DNA from: Methanobacterium bryantii
GTDB lineage: Archaea > Methanobacteriota > Methanobacteria > Methanobacteriales > Methanobacteriaceae
NCBI RefSeq assembly: GCF_002287175.1
Contig: NZ_LMVM01000023.1
Coordinates: forward strand, 349,970 to 413,969
Length of the DNA: 64,000 bases
Direction of reading: 5' to 3'
Part shown: in pieces, positions 62,870 through 64,000 of the stretch
Layout: each line of letters begins with the position of its first letter
Numbering within the stretch: position 1 is the first letter of the stretch
Made by a program: the position numbers and the translations under genes
Notes under the pieces: generated by a model
What the model was told of the DNA's origin: nothing
The model's database searches: none
The model's input: only the letters and a program-made list of their open reading frames with translations

Positions 62870-63402
62870 TATGGGCAATTCACATGAGACTTACTAGAAA
62901 TAAGTATTGTAAAACTAGGCGATAAATTCATAATGATCCATAATAATTGTTCTATAAATTTAAATAACTCTAAAAATTCTTTCGCCCAAAAATCTTCCAA
63001 ATGAAAGATTTTTGGAGCCTTAAAAGCCTCTAGTGTTTAGGGGTTTTAAATTTAAAGTAAATATAACGACAAATAGTATTCAAAGATTGTATACTCCAAC
63101 TTTAAATTATCTATTAAAGCTTATTTTCTCAAAATAGATTTAATTAGAGCTTTTTTCCTTAAAATAGCAATGGATATATATAAATCTAAATATGTCGCTT
63201 TAATAAGTTTTAAGAACGTTTTAAATAAAAAAATAAGATTTAATAGAGTTTATTTGCGATTTTTAAACCAAAACATTTATATAATCTATAAAATTGAACA
63301 TTATATAATCCAAAAACTTAAAATGATTTCTTAAATTTAGGAAATTTTATATTTAAATTATTAAATATTGTAGGTGTAGTTTTTGGATTCGGAGGCGGTA
63401 AA
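62870..63402. promoter_or_regulatory. adhesin gene promoter region
   Basis: No gene lies here. The palindromic element at 62986-63015 is listed separately. TATA-like boxes TTTATATAAT (about 63277-63286) and TTATATAA (about 63301-63308) precede the surface-protein gene and are plausible promoters. The ribosome binding site GGAGGCGG begins at 63391. Confidence 0.5.
62986..63015. repeat. palindromic hairpin element
   Basis: CCAAAAATCTT pairs perfectly with AAGATTTTTGG (11-bp arms, 8-base loop). AAATTTAAA and TTTAAATTT arms at about 62958 and 63045 flank it, which gives a larger composite palindrome like those at 26.9 and 57.7 kb. Confidence 0.55.
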
Positions 63403-64000
63403 ATTAAGAAGAAATTACTTTTAGCGATAGCTATCGTTTTTAGCATAGCATCGCTCAGTTTGTGCAGCGTATCTACTGTTAGTGCAGGTTCTGATTTAAC
63501 TGCACCAACCGTTAAAAGCACAGACCCCACAAATAAAGCAACAAACGTAGCAGTCAACAAAGCAATCAAAGTAACATTCAGCGAATCCATCAAAAAAGGA
63601 ACAGGATGGATAGAATTAAAAACTAGCAGTGGAAAATCAGTAGCAGTTACAACAAGCATCAGCGGCAACACATTAACAATAACACCCAAAAGCAGCCTAA
63701 CTAAAGGAACAACATACGTATTATACGTACATTCAAAAAGCATCACAGACTTATCAGGAAACAAATTCGTATACTCAGGAAGCAAAACCTTCAAAACAGA
63801 CGGCACAGCACCCACCATAAAAAGTACCAGCCCTACAAATAAAGCAACAAACGTAGCAGTCAACAAAGCAATCAAAGTAACATTCAGCGAATCCATCAAA
63901 AAAGGAACAGGATGGATAGAATTAAAAACTAGCAGTGGAAAATCAGTAGCAGTTACAACAAGCATCAGCGGCAACACATTAACAATAACACCCAAAAGCA
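63403..64000 (+). CDS. surface adhesin with SbsA-type Ig-like repeats (partial)
   Basis: The frame begins with a signal peptide (KKKLLLAIAIVFSIASLSLC, then SVSTVSA) and continues with Ig-like repeats of the SbsA/Big_5 type, DPTNKATNVAVNKAIKVTF and so on. The protein is cut by the window end and is probably a long cell-surface adhesin-like protein, secreted by Sec. The start is unusual: no ATG, GTG or TTG fits, but ATT at 63403 sits seven bases after GGAGG. The first repeat covers about residues 35-136 and the second begins near 137. Confidence 0.82.
   Translation, partial: MKKKLLLAIAIVFSIASLSLCSVSTVSAGSDLTAPTVKSTDPTNKATNVAVNKAIKVTFSESIKKGTGWIELKTSSGKSVAVTTSISGNTLTITPKSSLTKGTTYVLYVHSKSITDLSGNKFVYSGSKTFKTDGTAPTIKSTSPTNKATNVAVNKAIKVTFSESIKKGTGWIELKTSSGKSVAVTTSISGNTLTITPKS

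Noticed and set aside
63318..63995. Long minus-strand open frame under the adhesin
   Set aside because: It follows the Ig repeats in antisense, has repetitive hydrophobic text and no ribosome binding site; it is a shadow of the surface-protein gene.

Overview
The window is AT-rich chromosomal DNA from a methanogenic archaeon, most likely a Methanobacterium or a close relative in the Methanobacteriales. The lineage call rests on the gene set: O-phosphoseryl-tRNA:Cys-tRNA synthase (pscS), the archaea-only GatD/GatE amidotransferase, archaeal ThiC, an AfpA-type archaeoflavoprotein, adenosine-specific kinase, a ferredoxin:thioredoxin reductase fused to rubredoxin, a NYN protein of the archaeal TIGR00288 type, and GGTGA/GGAGG ribosome binding sites before most genes. 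Genus is inference; no rRNA is present. One tRNA gene, tRNA-Ser(CGA), lies at 22.8 kb.

Layout. 0-9.8 kb: loosely packed accessory genes (DUF3795, DUF5518, a HEPN protein, a lone receiver domain, small membrane proteins, a 14-helix MFS exporter) separated by long AT-rich gaps. 10-24.4 kb: redox and regulatory genes (iron-sulfur flavoprotein with divergent HxlR regulator, MBL hydrolase, nitroreductase, PocR-PAS histidine kinase, flavin reductase, TetR with an Fe-S aldo/keto reductase) and several broken genes. 24.8-34.3 kb: three tandem GyrI-like genes, a GNAT, an epimerase, a PadR-controlled ABC exporter, a QueG-like fragment and two methyltransferases. 34.6-43.7 kb: metabolic and translation core: ribB with an FMN riboswitch and an intrinsic terminator, pscS, trxB, gatE-gatD, a CBS protein and thiC. 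44.3-45.1 kb: glutaredoxin plus FTR-rubredoxin. 45.3-54.8 kb: a DNA-repair island (AEP primase-polymerase with its own ATP ligase, a 183-bp tandem repeat array, three stand-alone ATP-cone genes, DUF72, family-4 uracil-DNA glycosylase, Fpg/Nei glycosylase, the housekeeping DNA ligase). 55-64 kb: envelope and sugar genes (UPF0104 membrane protein, GT2, glmM), afpA, adenosine-specific kinase, a second flavin reductase and the start of a repetitive surface adhesin.

The most unusual material is not in the ordinary genes. (1) A family of short palindromic elements is scattered through the window. One, of 81 bp with 7-bp terminal inverted repeats, lies in frame inside a membrane-protein gene (7542-7622). 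Another, about 49 bp and sharing the same end sequence, has split a DUF5654 gene (24329-24377). Related multi-hairpin clusters lie between genes at 0.3, 11.97, 26.9, 57.7 and 63.0 kb. (2) The PadR gene has four copies of a 16-bp TATCR-N6-YGATA operator, and the PadR protein carries a His/Met-rich insertion in its DNA-binding domain. (3) TetR has two matching 16-bp operators, one at its own promoter and one at its target. (4) A bacterial-looking ribB arrived with its riboswitch. (5) Several genes have a single recent lesion (in-frame TGA or TAA, or a lost ATG), so this genome is shedding accessory genes.
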